From assembly GCA_036960485.1 (NCBI GenBank), contig JBALXS010000002.1:58517-122516 (forward strand): DNA of 64,000 nt. The letters run 5' to 3'. The notes under the pieces were generated by a model. The model did not search any database. It had not been told where the DNA came from and saw nothing but the letters and a program-made list of their open reading frames with translations. Made by a program: the position numbers and the translations under genes. Numbering within the stretch: position 1 is the first letter of the stretch; every line of letters begins with the position of its first letter. Origin of the DNA: Rs1 sp036960485 (lineage in GTDB: Bacteria; Pseudomonadota; Gammaproteobacteria; Pseudomonadales; Balneatricaceae). This document shows positions 45,935-55,598 of this stretch, piece by piece.

Positions 45935-48265
45935 TTATGAAATAACCCTTTCTTCTCGATAGCCTAATTGCAGTTTCAACCAAGGGGAAAGTTCATCAGC
46001 GGGTTTAGGTTTGCTAATAAAGTAGCCCTGCGCTTTTTCGCAGCCATTCTCTTTTAGCCAATCTAAGGCGAATTGATCTTCTATTCCTTCAGCAACAACA
46101 GTTAATCCCATGTTATGTGCAAGCTCTATTGTAGAGCGGACAATGATCTGATCGTCAAGGTCATGCTCTAAGCGTTGCACAAAAGATTTATCGATTTTAA
46201 GCTCATGCACAGGTAGTTGTTTTAACTGCGCAAGAGATGAGTAACCGGTACCATAATCATCGATTGATAAAAATATACCCAAATTTTTGAATTTTTTAAG
46301 CAGTTCAATAGCTGATTTTGGATCATCTACTACTGCACTTTCTGTAACCTCCAATGTTAGTTTATTCGCATTAACACCTGCAGTGTCTAATGAATGACAA
46401 ACAAAGTCAAAAAAAGCTGGATCGCGAAAGTTTTCTGCGGAAATATTGATGGCTATATTGAAATCCATCCCCATTGCCAGCCAGCGGTTGTATTGGTCAA
46501 TCGCGGTTTTTAGTACCCAACAAGTTAAATCATTAATTTGCCCAGTTTGCTCAGCTACTGGAATAAAGTCATCAGGTGGAATCATACCCAACGATGGGTG
46601 TTGCCAACGTACCAGTGCTTCCATATGCGTGATCACGCCAGATTTAAAGTCCAACTTGGGTTGGTAATACAGTACCAGTTGGTCGCCACTAACAGCATTT
46701 TTAAAATCATTGATTAAACTTAAACGCTCAATAGAATTCGTGTCAAACTCGGCATCGTACACTTGGGTCGGCTGACGGTTCTTGCGCGTTTGATGTAGTG
46801 CTGTATCTGCCATTTTTAGTAAAATATCAACCTTATCTGTATGCTCTGGATAGAGTGCTATCCCGATACGCACTTGTAGTTGAAAGCAGAAACAATCATG
46901 ATCAAAAGATGCTTTGAGCTGCTGTTGTACGCTAGAAGCCAATACTGAAATATTACACTTATCACGCTGCTGGCTAATTAAAATAAATTCATCACCGCCC
47001 ATATGGTAAGCTTTTTTAAAACCCGGCGTATCATTTAAGCGCAACGCAGCTTCTTTGATAATTTGGTCACCCACTTCGTGACCTAAAGTGTCATTTACAT
47101 CTTTTAAACGGCTTAAGTTTAAATGAAAGATGGTGAAACAATCAGCAGTGTTAGATATTGTACGTAAATCACTGAGCAACATGTGTCGGTTTGGCAAGTC
47201 AGTGAGCGGATCGTGATTTACACTGTGTTGTAAAGCTCTTTCACGTGATAGCACTGCGTTTTGCATCACATTAAATTCATTGGCTAACTGCCCCAATTCA
47301 CTTCGATCACGCAGTTTTATACCTTGCGAATAATCACCAAGCGCTACAATCTTTACTTGCTTGACCAGTATTTTAATAGGTTTAGTGATAGATGCAGCTA
47401 CTAAATAAGCGCCAGCTAAAGAAAGTACTAACGTTGAAAATATAAGCAGTAGCAGCTTGCCCCACTGTTCTTGTAGAACTTCCACTAAATCTGCTCTTAG
47501 GCCATACATAGCGACCCCAAGTTGGCTGTCGTCAAAATTGCTGATTAACTGACTTTGAGCAATATACTGCTGTGGAATATCGCCTTTCACGATGTTTTTG
47601 GCCAAGCTCAATTGTGCATTTAAGGCGGAGGAAGCTATCAGTTCCCACTCTTTTGTTTCACGCAGAATAAAAATGGTTTCTAAACCAGTAATTTCTTTGT
47701 ATTTCATGGCCAAGCGGCGATCAATTTGAAAACCAAAACCGATCCATCCCAATACTTTCGAACCTATTTGAATTGGGGAAAGGCTGAGTTGGTAAAGCTC
47801 TCCATTAAGTTTGTATAAATGCTCTAATGACTGGCTTTTATTGAGCCAAGAAGTATATTGGAACGGTAAGTCAGCCTCTTTGCCACGCTTTATTTTTCTA
47901 TCATCATCTTCGCCAGTGGCGACGAGTTGTGCGCTGATAATACCGTCATCGGTAATAGACATTACTAGATCAGCATTAATGCGTTTTCGGTGGTTATTCA
48001 ATGCCACCAATAAACTACGCCTATCTTCGTTAAATACTTGTTTAATACCATAATCTTTGGAGGCTGTGGTGGAAAATGCTTTTAAGTATTTACTACGGCT
48101 ATCGAATAGTTCAGAAAAAATGGTTTTAGCGGTATTTAAACGATTACTTATTTCTTGAGCTTCTTGGTTGTTTTTTCCAGACAGCACTGTCCAGACACCT
48201 ATTAGCTGTACTAACAGGAGTAGTAAAACGAAGAATAAAAATATTTTATTCTGTAAGCTCTTCAT
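45935..48265 (-). CDS. Membrane GGDEF-EAL c-di-GMP protein with periplasmic sensor
   Basis: About 776 residues. It has an N-terminal membrane helix (5-28), a large periplasmic region (about 30-265) of the CACHE-like kind, a second helix, a HAMP linker (about 290-345), a GGDEF domain (350-515) with an intact GGDEF at about 424, and an EAL domain (525-770) with EALVRW near 549 and DDYGTGYSS. Both catalytic motifs are intact, so it may make or degrade c-di-GMP. No RxxD inhibitory site precedes GGDEF. I choose the ATG at 48265, ten bases after AGGA, over a TTG six bases upstream. It lies 12 bases after the cupredoxin gene. Confidence 0.9.
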   Translation of the reverse strand: MKSLQNKIFLFFVLLLLLVQLIGVWTVLSGKNNQEAQEISNRLNTAKTIFSELFDSRSKYLKAFSTTASKDYGIKQVFNEDRRSLLVALNNHRKRINADLVMSITDDGIISAQLVATGEDDDRKIKRGKEADLPFQYTSWLNKSQSLEHLYKLNGELYQLSLSPIQIGSKVLGWIGFGFQIDRRLAMKYKEITGLETIFILRETKEWELIASSALNAQLSLAKNIVKGDIPQQYIAQSQLISNFDDSQLGVAMYGLRADLVEVLQEQWGKLLLLIFSTLVLSLAGAYLVAASITKPIKILVKQVKIVALGDYSQGIKLRDRSELGQLANEFNVMQNAVLSRERALQHSVNHDPLTDLPNRHMLLSDLRTISNTADCFTIFHLNLSRLKDVNDTLGHEVGDQIIKEAALRLNDTPGFKKAYHMGGDEFILISQQRDKCNISVLASSVQQQLKASFDHDCFCFQLQVRIGIALYPEHTDKVDILLKMADTALHQTRKNRQPTQVYDAEFDTNSIERLSLINDFKNAVSGDQLVLYYQPKLDFKSGVITHMEALVRWQHPSLGMIPPDDFIPVAEQTGQINDLTCWVLKTAIDQYNRWLAMGMDFNIAINISAENFRDPAFFDFVCHSLDTAGVNANKLTLEVTESAVVDDPKSAIELLKKFKNLGIFLSIDDYGTGYSSLAQLKQLPVHELKIDKSFVQRLEHDLDDQIIVRSTIELAHNMGLTVVAEGIEDQFALDWLKENGCEKAQGYFISKPKPADELSPWLKLQLGYREERVIS

Positions 48266-48277
48266 TAACAACTGATC

Positions 48278-48928
48278 CTAATAATCCGAGAGAAAATCAA
48301 AGTCGTCATCACTTTTCTGTTCAAGAATTTTGTCCATTTTCTGAGATAGACTCATCGCTACTTCTAAATCTTCAGCTATGTTTATATCCTTGCTTATCCT
48401 ATTATTTTTTTCAGTAATCTGCGGGTGCCAAACGATAATTTTGTAGCGCCCCGCACCTTTAATATCTAAATTAGCTAATCCATTGGCATCAGTTTTAGTA
48501 AAATATGGCGTATCTAAAACTAATAGATAGCCGCTCATCCAATCATGTATGTTACAGCCCATCACAATTTCATTGGATTGTGATAATTTTGGCTGTCCTA
48601 CTTTTTGACCCGGGCGAATTAAAAAAGCGAACTTGCTGCCGCTGGCAGAGTATATGTGGTGAGTAATATCATCTTTGTTGCTAAAAACAATTGAATTACC
48701 TGTTTGAGCAACACTAATGTAAGGAGTGAATGATTTTTTTGCTTGAGAAATGACAATGTTCTTCTTAGTTTTTCCAAGAGGCTGTTGTTCAAGTGGTTCA
48801 GCGTAGACAACTACGTCAGCTAAGTTAGCGCCGCTACTATCTTTTACGATCACGGATAATGCATTAGCTACATTGATATTAAATAAAAACACTGTAGCTA
48901 TGCAAGCATGCCAAATTGTTGTGCTCAT
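48278..48928 (-). CDS. Periplasmic cupredoxin-like protein
   Basis: A 216-residue exported protein: signal peptide to about residue 23 (VANA-LSV), a plastocyanin-like region and a carboxypeptidase-regulatory-like beta domain. The copper ligands can be seen as His in DDITHHIYS, Cys and His in GCNIHDW and Met in DWMSGY. Related proteins are often labelled methylamine utilisation proteins, but no methylamine gene is present here. It heads a cluster with the GGDEF-EAL and barrel genes. I infer that it reports copper, redox state or an external electron donor to the membrane partner. Confidence 0.82.
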   Translation of the reverse strand: MSTTIWHACIATVFLFNINVANALSVIVKDSSGANLADVVVYAEPLEQQPLGKTKKNIVISQAKKSFTPYISVAQTGNSIVFSNKDDITHHIYSASGSKFAFLIRPGQKVGQPKLSQSNEIVMGCNIHDWMSGYLLVLDTPYFTKTDANGLANLDIKGAGRYKIIVWHPQITEKNNRISKDINIAEDLEVAMSLSQKMDKILEQKSDDDFDFLSDY

Positions 48929-49864
48929 AAAAACTCTCTATCTCTGTTAATTCTCAATGCACCATTTTAGCCATTTAAGAAGGAATTGTGCATTGAAAAA
49001 CTGCTAAATCAACTTTAAAAATATTTGCATAACAAAATAATCATATCTGATAAATAAGATATTGCCTTTTGAGTATCGTTTCCAAGTATAAGTTTATATA
49101 CTAAACAATTGAGTCGATAAAATATGAACTCACCACTCTCCAGGTTAACTTTAAATGTCAGTGTAGTTTTATGTATAGGTGAAAATATTTGCTACAGAAC
49201 CGTTAGTGTAAAAATAAGAGCCTCTCCTGCTTAAGCTCAGCGGTAATACTCTGTCGTTTATTCATCAAAAATACAACTAATAATAAGCTAAGTAAGCTTA
49301 TAACTGAATGGTTGGTTAGATAAGCAGCAAATTACACAAAAATAGTGGATAATTGACAACAATAAACTAGTTGCAGCAGATCTTTGAAAGGGTTGCATAT
49401 TTAGCCAATAAATTGAGTAGTTGTTTGCAATCGATCAATAAAATTTTTTGTATGCAAATTAAGTCTTTTTGGTCTAGTAGTAATCTAGTTTTTATTGATC
49501 GATCGCATCTTTACGATTATTAGCATTTTAAATATACAATATTCACTTTTTGTTAATAGTGAAAGTAGTAGTGTTAGCTCGCTTTTTTTTGAATATATGA
49601 TTTTAAGTAAACTAAGTACAGTGCTTGCAAGAAGTGGTCAAAAAAGCCATCGATAACAACTTACGGTTAGCTTATATACCGCTATAAACATTATTTATAT
49701 CTACTTAGAAGCGAGGCCGTAGCTTGGGATTTTAAACGCTCTCAACGCTAATGTTAAATTCGTTTAAGGCGTTTAAAATAAGCGCGCCTTTCTGTTACGA
49801 TTATCGATATCCTTATACATGCAACGGCACACCCTCATTACTGAACACTCATATTTGGATATAA
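48929..49864. promoter_or_regulatory. Long intergenic region with a 14-base inverted repeat
   Basis: About 930 bases without a gene between divergent units. The 14-base arms ATCGATCAATAAAA (49430-49443) and TTTTATTGATCGAT (49490-49503) are perfectly complementary and enclose a 46-base loop with smaller CTAG repeats. Promoters for the cupredoxin cluster (minus) and the CBS-GGDEF-EAL gene (plus) must lie here. The rest shows no recognisable element. Confidence 0.4.
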
Positions 49865-52372
49865 ATGACTTTATTTAGCGGCCAGCAGCTCATTAGAGAT
49901 ATTGCTAAGAGAAATGTTACCAGCTGTACACTTACACTATCGATTAAAGATGCCGCTAAATTTATGCATAGCCGCCGCTGTAGTTCTATTGTCATTGTTG
50001 ATGATGGATTCCCAGTAGGTATTTGGACTGAAACGGAGGCTCTTAAGCTCAATTATAGTAAAAATAAAGAGATAAACCGGCCAATAAATAGTGTGATGAA
50101 CGATCAAATTTGCACTGTTGATGCCGGTTTAGAAGTGAGCCAAGCTGCGCTAAAATTCAAAATATTTAATACCTCCCACTTAATTGTTTTAAATCCCGAT
50201 AGAACTATGTTTGGTATTATTAGCCAATCAGATATGGTGGTTAACCAAGATGCAAATAATTTTTTAACTATTGCTGAACTGGGAGCCGTTAAAAGCGCTA
50301 ATACACCCTTTATGGACAGTGAAACATCTATTAGTGGAATTGTTGATAATATGCGTCGTTTCCAATGTGATGCATTAATTATCAGCTGTAAAGGTCTGCC
50401 ACAAGGCATAGTTACTACTCGAGATATAGTGCGTGCGATTTCTTTAAGCCAAACGCAAAATGCAGTTAGTTCCATCATGAGCCGATCATTGATAACTGCT
50501 CCAGCTTCAATGAATTTACTGGCAGCTCGCTCATTAATGGTTGAAAAACATATTCGGCATATAGTCGTGGAAAATGAGCAGGGGTTAGCTTACAAACTCA
50601 TCTCATTTTCAGATATATTAGCCAATATAGATCACAGCTACAGTGCCAGATTACATGCATCTCTTGAGCATAAAGAGCTGAAGCTGCAAGTTGCAGAACG
50701 CCACTTACATCTCGCAAACGCTGTTATTAATGCCTCGAGTGATGGGATTATGATGACGGATGAAAAAGGCATTATTGTTGCTATCAATCCTGCTTACACT
50801 AGCCTTACAGGTTACAGTTATGAAGAGGCAATTGGGCAGCCATCAACGTTGACGAGCTCAGGCAAGCATAATGCGCAGTTCTATCAGGATATGTGGCGAG
50901 AGATGGCTGAAAAAGGAGTATGGCAAGGTGAGATATGGAACCGTAAAAAGAATGGTGAAATATACCCAGAATGGCTAACTATTAATAAAGTGTTAGAGCC
51001 CTATACAGGAGAAATAATGTATTCAGGGGTCTTTAGCGATGTATCTGAAGCTAAAAAATCTAAAGAGACTATTGAAAACTTAGCGTACTACGATCCTCTC
51101 ACTGAATTACCTAATCGCCAATTACTCCACGATAGACTAGATGTCGCTATTAACCTGTCGCACGAGGAAGAATATAAGTTAGCTGTGCTATTGGTCGATT
51201 TAGATAACTTTAAACAAATCAATGATTCATTGGGGCACATAATTGGTGATAGGGTACTCAAAGAAGTCGCCCTTAGGTTAAATAATAGCATTACCCCTGG
51301 ACGCACTTTAGCGCGCATTGGCGGTGATGAATTTATGGTATTTTTTAACTACCAGAATGTTAATCAAGTTTCAGATAAAGCGCAGCGTTTGTTAGATTCA
51401 CTGAAAATCCCCGTACAAGTGAACGATAGTAAATTTCTGCTAACATTAAGTATTGGCTGTGCGCTCTACCCTAGTGATGGTGAGAACCAAACCGACTTAA
51501 TTAAAAATGCTGAAACGGCGATGTACAGAGCTAAAGCACAAGGACGTAATAGGTTTTGTATGTATTCTCCTGATATGAATGCTCAGTATAAAGAGCGATT
51601 ATTGATGGAGTATCAGTTAAGGCAAGCCTTAAAGAACCAGGAATTTCATCTTTTGTATCAACCAAAGGTGTGTTTAAAGAGAGATAAGATAGTCGGTGTA
51701 GAGGCATTAATACGCTGGAATAGCCCGGTATTAGGTCACATCTTGCCTGATCAATTTATCTACCTTGCTGAAAACCTTGGCTTGATACCCGATATTGGTC
51801 ATTGGGTGATACGTGAGGCAATAGAGCAGGCGGCGTTGTGGCAAACGTTAGCAGAAGAACCTATTGTTATCTCTGTAAATGTATCGGCTAAACAATTCAT
51901 TAAATGCCAGTTAGTAGACCAGGTAAAACAAGCGCTTAGATATTTTAATTTGGATCCAAAACTGCTCGATATAGAAGTGACAGAAAGCTGCTTAATTGAT
52001 AATTTATCTTTGGCTTGTGAAAATTTGCAAACTTTAAGAGCATTAGGAGTACAAGTATCGCTAGATGATTTTGGTACAGGTTACTCAAGTTTGAGTAAAC
52101 TAAATCAGCTGCCTTTAGATACTTTAAAAATTGATCGCAGTTTCATTAATGAAGTGCCAGGCAAGCAAGGATCACAAGCTGTGGTATCTACTATTATCTT
52201 TTTAGCTCACCAGCTTAATTTAAAAGTTGTGGCTGAAGGTGTTGAAAATAGTGAACAAAAGCAGTTTTTAAAAAAATTAAATTGCGAGCAAATGCAAGGG
52301 TACTATTTCAGTAAACCGGTTCAAACTGAATGCATCAGCGCCATGCTTGAAGCGCAAAAAAACACTAGTTAG
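49865..52372 (+). CDS. Four-CBS, PAS, GGDEF, EAL cytoplasmic signalling protein
   Basis: An 835-residue protein with no membrane segments. Four CBS domains occupy about residues 10-253 (two tandem pairs), a PAS domain lies at 278-390, a GGDEF domain at 400-565 with RIGGDEF near 485, and an EAL domain at 575-825 with EALIRW near 611 and DDFGTGYSS. Both c-di-GMP active sites look intact. There is no RxxD site (RTLA precedes GGDEF). CBS pairs commonly bind adenine nucleotides, so the protein may link energy state to c-di-GMP. It is a single gene. Confidence 0.9.
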   Translation: MTLFSGQQLIRDIAKRNVTSCTLTLSIKDAAKFMHSRRCSSIVIVDDGFPVGIWTETEALKLNYSKNKEINRPINSVMNDQICTVDAGLEVSQAALKFKIFNTSHLIVLNPDRTMFGIISQSDMVVNQDANNFLTIAELGAVKSANTPFMDSETSISGIVDNMRRFQCDALIISCKGLPQGIVTTRDIVRAISLSQTQNAVSSIMSRSLITAPASMNLLAARSLMVEKHIRHIVVENEQGLAYKLISFSDILANIDHSYSARLHASLEHKELKLQVAERHLHLANAVINASSDGIMMTDEKGIIVAINPAYTSLTGYSYEEAIGQPSTLTSSGKHNAQFYQDMWREMAEKGVWQGEIWNRKKNGEIYPEWLTINKVLEPYTGEIMYSGVFSDVSEAKKSKETIENLAYYDPLTELPNRQLLHDRLDVAINLSHEEEYKLAVLLVDLDNFKQINDSLGHIIGDRVLKEVALRLNNSITPGRTLARIGGDEFMVFFNYQNVNQVSDKAQRLLDSLKIPVQVNDSKFLLTLSIGCALYPSDGENQTDLIKNAETAMYRAKAQGRNRFCMYSPDMNAQYKERLLMEYQLRQALKNQEFHLLYQPKVCLKRDKIVGVEALIRWNSPVLGHILPDQFIYLAENLGLIPDIGHWVIREAIEQAALWQTLAEEPIVISVNVSAKQFIKCQLVDQVKQALRYFNLDPKLLDIEVTESCLIDNLSLACENLQTLRALGVQVSLDDFGTGYSSLSKLNQLPLDTLKIDRSFINEVPGKQGSQAVVSTIIFLAHQLNLKVVAEGVENSEQKQFLKKLNCEQMQGYYFSKPVQTECISAMLEAQKNTS

Positions 52373-52375
52373 TTC

Positions 52376-52525
52376 TCATCCTGAAACGCGGTGGTAGCGG
52401 GGCTGATCCAATGGTTCTAAATAGCCAACACTAGATGTGGGCGTTTGGTTGTTCCACATAACGACATCATGGAGGTTCGTCTCTGGATGGAAACTAGTTA
52501 TGTATTCTTCAGTGATTTTAGTAAT
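52376..52525 (-). pseudogene. Remnant of a TauD/TfdA-type dioxygenase, C-terminal end
   Basis: The minus strand contains a 49-codon stretch without a start codon, bounded upstream by a TAA (52526-52528). It encodes HDVVMWNNQTPTSS and ends with QPRYHRVSG before a TGA. This matches the C-terminal strands of TauD/TfdA 2-oxoglutarate dioxygenases, where D-x-V-x-W-x-N and R-x-x-H-R occur in this order. The usual metal His in the W-x-N-R-x-x-H segment is missing. No further upstream part is visible, so it is a small decayed fragment. Confidence 0.55.
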
Positions 52526-52591
52526 TTACTTCGACAATGTACAAAAAAAAGCGTTTGAAAGTGAAAGCATATATGGCAGAGGCCTTACAAA

Positions 52592-53782
52592 TTAGTCAAT
52601 GAAGTATTCTAATAAATCATTTAAAAACAATGAGCCTTGCGCCGTCGGTGCTATGTTTTGATCAACTTGTAACAATCCTCTTACTTGAGCGTCATTTAAT
52701 GCGTTTTGCATGCTAGCTAAAGATTGTCCGGTACGCTGTTGATAATACTCAGTAGGGACTCCGGTTTTAAGTCGCAATGCATTCATCATAAATTCAAAAG
52801 GTAGCTCTTGTGCTGATAGGGTGTTTTCTCCACCCAATGGATTTACATGGCTTAAATAGCTTTTTGGCGAGCGTTTTTTCCAGCGCCTTATAATTTCCAG
52901 AGACTGCGATTGCGCGTCGTAAAAGCTCAGTTTGCCATGGGCGCCCGCGCCGATGCCAAAATAGTCCCCAAACTGCCAATAATTAATATTGTGCTGCGCT
53001 TGGCAGTTTGGTTTTGCATAAGCTGAAATTTCATATTGCTCAAACCCCGCTGTTGCGATTAACGCTTGCCCTGCTTGTTGAATATCCCAAAGCGTATCTA
53101 TATCGGGCAATATTGGCGGGCGGGCATGAAACTCAGTGTTAGGCTCTATGGTCAGCTGATACCAAGATAAGTGATCGCTACCTAGTGCGATAGCAGTGTC
53201 TAAATCTTGTAGTGCTTGCTGCGGGCTTTGCTTGGCTAAACCATGCATCAAATCGATATTGATGTGCTCAAAACCTAATTGAGAGGCGGCTTTAATTGCT
53301 TTTATAGCTTCGTCTGCGCTGTGGATTCTACCTAATTGAGCTAAGTGCTCGTCATTAAAGCTTTGCACCCCAACTGACAACCGATTTACGCCAGCAGCTT
53401 TAAATCCTGCAAAGCGTTTGCGCTCAAAAGTACCGGGGTTTGCTTCCATGGTAATTTCGATATCAGTAGCAAAGGGGACTATCTTTTCAGCTTCGTGCAA
53501 TATCTCGCCAATAGCGGCTGCGCTGAATAAACTAGGAGTACCGCCGCCAATAAAAATGCTACTGATAGGGCGATTTTGCGCGGCATTTTTCTCTGCAGTT
53601 AAGTCCGCTAATAACGCTTTTACATAGGCAGCTTCTGGAATTTCACCGCGCACTGCATGGGAATTAAAATCGCAGTAAGGGCATTTTTTAACACACCAAG
53701 GGATGTGGATATACAGTGCTAGCGGGGGTAAAGTGGGAGTTGCTTCAATAGAGCTTTTAGCAGTAGGTATGAGCTTGGACAT
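52592..53782 (-). CDS. hemW: Radical SAM heme chaperone HemW
   Basis: A 396-residue radical-SAM protein with the CxxxCxxC motif in CVKKCPYCDF near residue 30, a GGGTPS glycine motif and the long HemN-like C-terminal domain. HemW inserts heme, and was formerly called coproporphyrinogen oxidase; the YIHIPWC N-terminus is characteristic. It begins at the ATG at 53782, overlapping the rdgB stop by one base (TAATG). It is the last gene of a six-gene operon. Confidence 0.93.
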   Translation of the reverse strand: MSKLIPTAKSSIEATPTLPPLALYIHIPWCVKKCPYCDFNSHAVRGEIPEAAYVKALLADLTAEKNAAQNRPISSIFIGGGTPSLFSAAAIGEILHEAEKIVPFATDIEITMEANPGTFERKRFAGFKAAGVNRLSVGVQSFNDEHLAQLGRIHSADEAIKAIKAASQLGFEHINIDLMHGLAKQSPQQALQDLDTAIALGSDHLSWYQLTIEPNTEFHARPPILPDIDTLWDIQQAGQALIATAGFEQYEISAYAKPNCQAQHNINYWQFGDYFGIGAGAHGKLSFYDAQSQSLEIIRRWKKRSPKSYLSHVNPLGGENTLSAQELPFEFMMNALRLKTGVPTEYYQQRTGQSLASMQNALNDAQVRGLLQVDQNIAPTAQGSLFLNDLLEYFID

Positions 53783-54393
53783 TATTTTAAATAGTCTTGA
53801 ATTTGTGTCACAAACTGGGCAACTGCTTTACCGCGATGGCTAATTTTATGCTTTTGGGCAGGGGTTAATTGTGCAGCTGCTAGCTGTTGGCCATCAATTA
53901 AATTAGGGTCAATTAGAAACAGCGGATCGTAACCAAAGCCAGATTCACCACGCGGGGCAGTTAAAATACTGCCTTCTAACGCACCTTGGCATATTAGCGG
54001 AGTGGGATCTTTTGCATGGCGCATAAAAACCAGTGCACAGCGAAACCTAGCGCTACGCTGCGCTGTTTCCACATCTGCTAATGCTTGTATTAATTTAATG
54101 TTATTAGCAGCATCTCCAGCACCAGAATAGCGTGATGAGTAAATACCTGGCGCACCTAGTAAAGCGTCAACTTCTAAACCTGAATCATCCGCTAATGCAG
54201 GTAAACCGGTTGCTTCACAGGCATGCCGTGCTTTTAAAATTGCATTCTCGACAAAAGTTAACCCTGTTTCATCCGCATCGCTCACTTGTAACGTTTGTTG
54301 GCTAATCAGCTGAATATTTAAAGGGCGAAAAATCTCACTGAATTCGAGGATTTTTCCTTTATTGGAGCTGGCTAATACAATTTTATCTATCAT
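53782..54393 (-). CDS. rdgB: XTP/dITP diphosphatase
   Basis: A 203-residue house-cleaning pyrophosphatase that removes XTP, ITP and dITP. The N-terminal VLASSNKGKILEF motif, ALADDSGLEVDAL near residue 66, and the SGFGYDPLF segment near 150 are diagnostic. It is followed directly by hemW, overlapping by one base. The gene begins with ATG at 54393. Confidence 0.95.
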   Translation of the reverse strand: MIDKIVLASSNKGKILEFSEIFRPLNIQLISQQTLQVSDADETGLTFVENAILKARHACEATGLPALADDSGLEVDALLGAPGIYSSRYSGAGDAANNIKLIQALADVETAQRSARFRCALVFMRHAKDPTPLICQGALEGSILTAPRGESGFGYDPLFLIDPNLIDGQQLAAAQLTPAQKHKISHRGKAVAQFVTQIQDYLK

Positions 54394-54451
54394 TTGTCTA
54401 CTCGAATTAAGGTATTAAGCTAAGGCGGTTTAGCAAGTATTCAATAACGCA

Positions 54452-54916
54452 TTAATCCACGAAGAACTTTTGCGAAAGCTCTATTTCGATAGCCGCTTGG
54501 TTTGGATTGGGCTGTACTTGTACATTGAAATTCATTTGCTCTTCATTGGCAAAGCGAAAACTAGCAATATAGTAAATGGATTTTCCTTCAGCAATAGTGG
54601 CAAACTTTAATGATTGTTGTTGTCCAAGTAAATTTTGTACAGTGCCAGTGTTAATGCTTCTGACAGCTGTGGTTGTGCCATCAGCGTTTTTCTTTAACAC
54701 CGCGATGTTGAGCATGGCATTAAACTTACTGCGCACTAGCTTATTCTTTTTAGCCGCATCGGCATCTATAACAGTGCTGTTGAAAGCATTGTAGTGAATT
54801 AGGTATTGCTCAGTCTCTATGACTTGCTCAGCCATTAAACTAGTGCTGAGTAAGCTAAGCAGGATCATTTTAAAGAGTTTAATTTTTAACTGTTTTATTG
54901 CGAAGTATTTTTTCAT
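54452..54916 (-). CDS. DUF4426 protein, exported
   Basis: An exported protein of about 154 residues. A signal peptide (residues about 14-28, cut near LMA-EQ) is followed by ETEQYLIHYNAFNST and a KFNAMLNIAVLKK pattern typical of DUF4426, a small family of unknown function located beside rdgB in many genomes. I choose the ATG at 54916 (GAGATCCTG upstream); a longer frame adds ten residues. Between it and yggT no methionine gene is present. Confidence 0.85.
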   Translation of the reverse strand: MKKYFAIKQLKIKLFKMILLSLLSTSLMAEQVIETEQYLIHYNAFNSTVIDADAAKKNKLVRSKFNAMLNIAVLKKNADGTTTAVRSINTGTVQNLLGQQQSLKFATIAEGKSIYYIASFRFANEEQMNFNVQVQPNPNQAAIEIELSQKFFVD

Positions 54917-54962
54917 CAGGATCTCGTTAAATAGTTCGTTGACCAAGCAGTTGAGCGGCTAT

Positions 54963-55505
54963 CTAAATTAAGAATGGACGCAGCTGTGATTGTATTAACT
55001 GGATGGCAATAAAAATCAAAATAGGTGATAAGTCGAAACCACCCATAGGGGGCAGTGCTTTGCCAACTAAACGATACAACGGTGAAGATATCTGCATAAT
55101 CAGCTGCGGTGCAGGATGTGGACTGTCTGGCGCTATCCAACTAAGAATAACCGAACCCATCACCGCATAAAATATAATATCTAAAAAGATATTAAATACC
55201 CCAATGACAGCGTAGAGGAAGAGGCTGGCAATTGGGATCAATTGGCTGCCTAAGGCATACACCGCATACAAAATAATGGCGTTAAGCACTATCGCTAACA
55301 GCACTGGAGAGATATCAACATTCAGTACTTTGGGGATGATCTTTTGTAACGGATTGATGACCGGTTGAGTGATACGCACGATTCCCTGTGAAATAGGGTT
55401 GTAATAATCCGCTTTCGCTAATTGTAATATTAGTCGTAGCAGTAAGATAAAAACATAAAGTTGACCTAAAGTACGGATGATCAAAATTAGTGGATTAGAG
55501 TCCAT
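54963..55505 (-). CDS. yggT: YggT-family inner-membrane protein
   Basis: A 180-residue integral membrane protein with two copies of the YGGT domain (about residues 1-85 and 90-180), each with two hydrophobic helices and an NP-type loop (ITQPVINPL, SSPLYRLV). The function of the family is not settled, though it is often linked to cell division or osmotic response. It follows proC after 93 bases in the operon. Confidence 0.9.
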   Translation of the reverse strand: MDSNPLILIIRTLGQLYVFILLLRLILQLAKADYYNPISQGIVRITQPVINPLQKIIPKVLNVDISPVLLAIVLNAIILYAVYALGSQLIPIASLFLYAVIGVFNIFLDIIFYAVMGSVILSWIAPDSPHPAPQLIMQISSPLYRLVGKALPPMGGFDLSPILIFIAIQLIQSQLRPFLI

Positions 55506-55598
55506 AAGTTATTTGCCCAATTAGTTGCTATGAAAAATTCAGAAGTTTAGCATTCATTTGTAGCTAATGCCTGAAAAAAAGCTGAGAAAGCACGGAGA

